This document shows positions 6,566 through 8,557 of a stretch of DNA of 8,557 nucleotides, in pieces. Every line of letters begins with the position of its first letter. Position 1 is the stretch's first letter. The stretch is from Peptococcaceae bacterium (GTDB lineage Bacteria; Bacillota; DSM-12270; Thermacetogeniales; Thermacetogeniaceae). The notes under the pieces are model-generated. The model was not told the origin of the DNA, ran no database searches, and saw only the letters and a list, made by a program, of their open reading frames with translations. Where the stretch lies: assembly GCA_003160265.1 (NCBI GenBank), contig PLQY01000020.1:1-8557 (forward strand), written 5' to 3'. The position numbers were made by a program, and so were the translations under genes.

Positions 6566-7690
6566 TTAGCCGATAACCTCTTCCAAAGAATGGTACTTGA
6601 TCGAATGGGCGTCGGCAACTGCCTTATAAGTAACTTTGCCATCAACTACGTTAACTCCCTTGGCCAGGGCCGGATCGTCCTTCACTGCCTGCACCCATCC
6701 CTTGTTTGCCAGATCCAGCGCATAGGGCAGTGTGGCGTTGGTCAATGCCAGGGTGGAGGTGCGCGCCACTGCTCCGGGCATATTCGCTACTGCATAGTGC
6801 ACCACGCCGTGCTTGATATAAACCGGGTCGTGGTGGGTGGTACAGTGATCGATGGTCTCCACGCAGCCGCCCTGGTCGATGGCCACATCGACGATGACGC
6901 TGCCCGGTACCATCGAGGCTACCATTTCTTCGCTCACCAGTTTCGGCGCCATGGCACCATGAATCAACACTGCCCCGACCAGCAAGTCGGCGCTCTTGGC
7001 TGACGCAGCGATGTTAAACCTGTTTGACGCCAGGGTCTCGATCTGGTTGTGGAAGACGTCGTCCAGGTAGCGAAGCCTATCCAGGCTCTTGTCGATCACG
7101 GTCACTCTGGCGCCCATCCCGACCGCGATCTTCAGGGCGCTAGTCCCTACTATGCCGCCACCGACGATCACTACATGGGCCGGCGGCACTCCAGCGACTC
7201 CACCAAGCAATACTCCCTTGCCCTCGTGCGGTTTTTCCAGGAAGGCAGCGCCTACCTGAATCGACATCCTCCCCGCCACTTCGCTCATCGGAGTCAGCAG
7301 GGGAAGTTCGCCATTATCCAACTCGACCGTCTCGTAGGCTATGGCCACTACTTTCTTCTCGATCAGGGCCTCGGTCTGCTCCCGGTCCGGGGCCAGATGA
7401 AAGTAGGTGTACAGCACTTGCTGCGGTTTAAAGTAGTTGTATTCTGACGGCAACGGTTCTTTGACCTTTACAATCATATCAGCGGCGGCCCAGACCTCTT
7501 CCACGGAAGCGATCTCCGCTCCGGCTGCCTGGTAGTCACTGTTGGAGAACCCGCTTCCTACCCCGGCATTGTTCTCGATTACTACCTTGTGGCCGCATTT
7601 CACCAAGGCATCTACTCCGGCAGGTGTCAAGCCTACCCGGAACTCCTGTGCCTTGATCTCACGCGGCACTCCTACAGTCAACTTACTCAT
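6566..7690 (-). CDS. ald: Alanine dehydrogenase
   Basis: A 374-aa cytosolic enzyme converting L-alanine + NAD+ to pyruvate + ammonia + NADH, reversibly (EC 1.4.1.1). Length and sequence fit the family from end to end. Substrate residues by family correspondence: R18 in the EFRV motif, K77 in VKVKEP, H98 in FHLA, D272 in AIDQGG. The Rossmann nucleotide site is VGGGIVG (176-182), with acidic D200 at the end of the second strand, favouring NAD(H) over NADP(H). SEVAGR and ANMPGAV are conserved family blocks. Start: the ATG at 7690 begins MSKLTVGVPREIK, as in homologues, with GGAGG (forward 7699-7703) eight bases upstream; a start at 7747 would add 19 non-family residues and overlap the promoter. 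The sigma-54-type promoter upstream and the adjacent activator gene suggest induced expression for alanine catabolism. Confidence 0.97.
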   Translation of the reverse strand: MSKLTVGVPREIKAQEFRVGLTPAGVDALVKCGHKVVIENNAGVGSGFSNSDYQAAGAEIASVEEVWAAADMIVKVKEPLPSEYNYFKPQQVLYTYFHLAPDREQTEALIEKKVVAIAYETVELDNGELPLLTPMSEVAGRMSIQVGAAFLEKPHEGKGVLLGGVAGVPPAHVVIVGGGIVGTSALKIAVGMGARVTVIDKSLDRLRYLDDVFHNQIETLASNRFNIAASAKSADLLVGAVLIHGAMAPKLVSEEMVASMVPGSVIVDVAIDQGGCVETIDHCTTHHDPVYIKHGVVHYAVANMPGAVARTSTLALTNATLPYALDLANKGWVQAVKDDPALAKGVNVVDGKVTYKAVADAHSIKYHSLEEVIG

Positions 7691-7735
7691 CGGTGGCGCC
7701 TCCCCGGTACAAAGATTTATTTGTTTATAATACTC

Positions 7736-7751
7736 TGCAATTTCCATGCCA
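7736..7751 (-). promoter_or_regulatory. Sigma-54 (-24/-12) promoter of ald
   Basis: On the minus strand the sequence is TGGCATG-N4-TTGCA, one base off the TGGCACG-N4-TTGCW consensus. The invariant GG and GC are separated by exactly 10 nt, as sigma-54 requires. The start of transcription should fall near 7725, giving a ~35-nt 5' UTR before the ald ATG. It lies in the 127-nt gap directly downstream of a sigma-54-dependent activator gene, which strongly supports it. Confidence 0.82.
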
Positions 7752-7783
7752 GTTTTCCCAGCGCCCCCTCTTGCCGGTTTTTC

Positions 7784-7817
7784 AAAGAACTTCCTGACTC
7801 GTAGTGGAAAGTTTTTT
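7784..7817. repeat. Imperfect inverted repeat, possible activator site
   Basis: AACTTCC (7788-7794) and GGAAAGTT (7806-7813) are complementary with one bulged A; flanking A/T pairs extend the match. The centre lies about 75 nt upstream of the predicted ald transcription start, near where sigma-54 activators bind. It is short and AT-rich, so the assignment is tentative. Confidence 0.2.
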
Positions 7818-8557
7818 TTACCACGGAATGGTGGGATTGCCGGACAGGCCGTGACGCTTGATCTTGTTGATCACGGTGGTATGGGAGACGCCCAGGATCT
7901 TGGCAGCCTTGCGGATGCTGCCACCTCTATGTAGGGCGTCAAGCAGGGCTTCCCGCTCGGCCTCGGCCACCGCTCTTTTAAAATCACTCCGGTTTCCGAT
8001 CCTGGCGGCAGTTTCCGGCAACAGGATATGGGACGCCTCGAGCTCCGGCCCCGAGGTCAGGTTGACTGCCCGCTCGATGGCGTTCTCAAGCTCACGCACG
8101 TTGCCGGGCCAGTCGTAGGATTTGAGCCGTTCCATGGCGGCGTTGGATATGGAAGTCACGCCTTTGCCCAATCGCTGGTTGAACTTGCTGATGAAGTTCC
8201 AGGCCAGGGTGGGGATCTCTTCCTTGCGCTTTCTTAAAGGAGGAAGATGGATGGGGATGACGTTGAGGCGGTAGAAGAGGTCCTCCCGGAAGCTGCCGTT
8301 GGTGATCAGTTGCTGGAGGTCGCGGCTGGTGGCTGCAATCACCCGGACGTCCACCCGATTCTCCAGCATTTCACCAAGGCGCCGCACACAGCCCTCCTGA
8401 AGTACCCGCAGCAGTTTGGCCTGAATATGTGGCGGTATTTCGGCGATCTCATCCAGGAAGATAGTACCGGTATGGGCGAATTCGAACAGTCCCTGGCGCC
8501 CTCCCTTGAGTCCGCCGGTAAAAGTACCTTCGGCATAGCCGAACAACTCGCTCTCAA
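7818..8557 (-). CDS. Sigma-54-dependent activator (5' partial)
   Basis: The C-terminal 245 residues of an NtrC-type enhancer-binding protein; the frame runs off the window edge, so the sensory domain and Walker A are not visible. The AAA+ domain starts at ESELFGYAEG, followed by the sigma-54 contact loop, here GTFTGG rather than GAFTGA. It continues with Walker B (GTIFLDE), a FREDLFYRLN segment bearing the arginine finger region, and the WPGNVRELENAIERAV sensor II region. A Fis-type helix-turn-helix is at the C-terminus (RKAAKILGVSHTTVINKIKR). The gene ends at TAA (7818-7820), 127 nt before ald on the same strand, with a -24/-12 promoter between, so ald is the likely target. The signal sensed is unknown, since that domain lies outside. 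Confidence 0.93.
   Translation of the reverse strand, partial: ESELFGYAEGTFTGGLKGGRQGLFEFAHTGTIFLDEIAEIPPHIQAKLLRVLQEGCVRRLGEMLENRVDVRVIAATSRDLQQLITNGSFREDLFYRLNVIPIHLPPLRKRKEEIPTLAWNFISKFNQRLGKGVTSISNAAMERLKSYDWPGNVRELENAIERAVNLTSGPELEASHILLPETAARIGNRSDFKRAVAEAEREALLDALHRGGSIRKAAKILGVSHTTVINKIKRHGLSGNPTIPW

Noticed and set aside
7784..7819. Intrinsic terminator from the AACTTCC/GGAAAGTT dyad followed by T's
   Set aside because: The T run follows on the plus strand, where no gene is transcribed towards it; it cannot serve the minus-strand activator gene.

Overview
This is a bacterial chromosomal window of moderately high GC in which genes follow one another closely. The gene set is kdpDE with a cyclic-di-AMP-type KdpD, a small DUF378 membrane protein, a pyrophosphorylase/phosphomannomutase fusion, and alanine dehydrogenase behind a sigma-54 activator. 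It resembles a GC-rich Firmicute of the Peptococcaceae/Desulfotomaculum/Moorella type. That placement is inferred from gene content; there is no rRNA or other direct taxonomic marker.

Layout: (1) nt 1-2967 (+) hold the potassium-sensing pair kdpD (5' end outside the window) and kdpE, overlapping by 11 nt. (2) nt 3029-3235 (+) encode a 68-aa DUF378 protein, followed by a clear intrinsic terminator at 3276-3300. (3) nt 3256-3587 are a small gene graveyard. A minus-strand C-terminal coding fragment abuts a plus-strand tail of a VapC-like PIN-domain toxin. (4) nt 3588-3706 are an AT-rich leader carrying a terminator-like hairpin very close to the next start codon, a possible attenuator. (5) nt 3707-6223 (+) encode an 838-aa protein with a sugar-1-phosphate nucleotidyltransferase domain, a left-handed beta-helix and a phosphomannomutase-like domain whose catalytic motifs look lost. 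(6) nt 6224-6565 separate convergent genes and hold a perfect 17-bp hairpin. (7) nt 6566-7690 (-) encode alanine dehydrogenase (ald). (8) nt 7818-8557 (-) hold the C-terminal part of a sigma-54-dependent activator, truncated by the window edge.

How they work together: KdpD/KdpE would sense K+ limitation, and probably c-di-AMP, to control a K+ pump whose genes presumably lie upstream. The fusion protein supplies or regulates activated sugar, probably GDP-mannose, for cell-surface polysaccharide. The last two genes form a catabolic unit: a good -24/-12 promoter (TGGCATG-N4-TTGCA) sits between the activator and ald, so the activator very likely switches on alanine utilisation. No CRISPR array, tRNA, rRNA or intact mobile element was found. 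The most unusual parts are the hairpin leader of the sugar gene, the degenerate phosphomannomutase domain, and the remnant junction near 3460.
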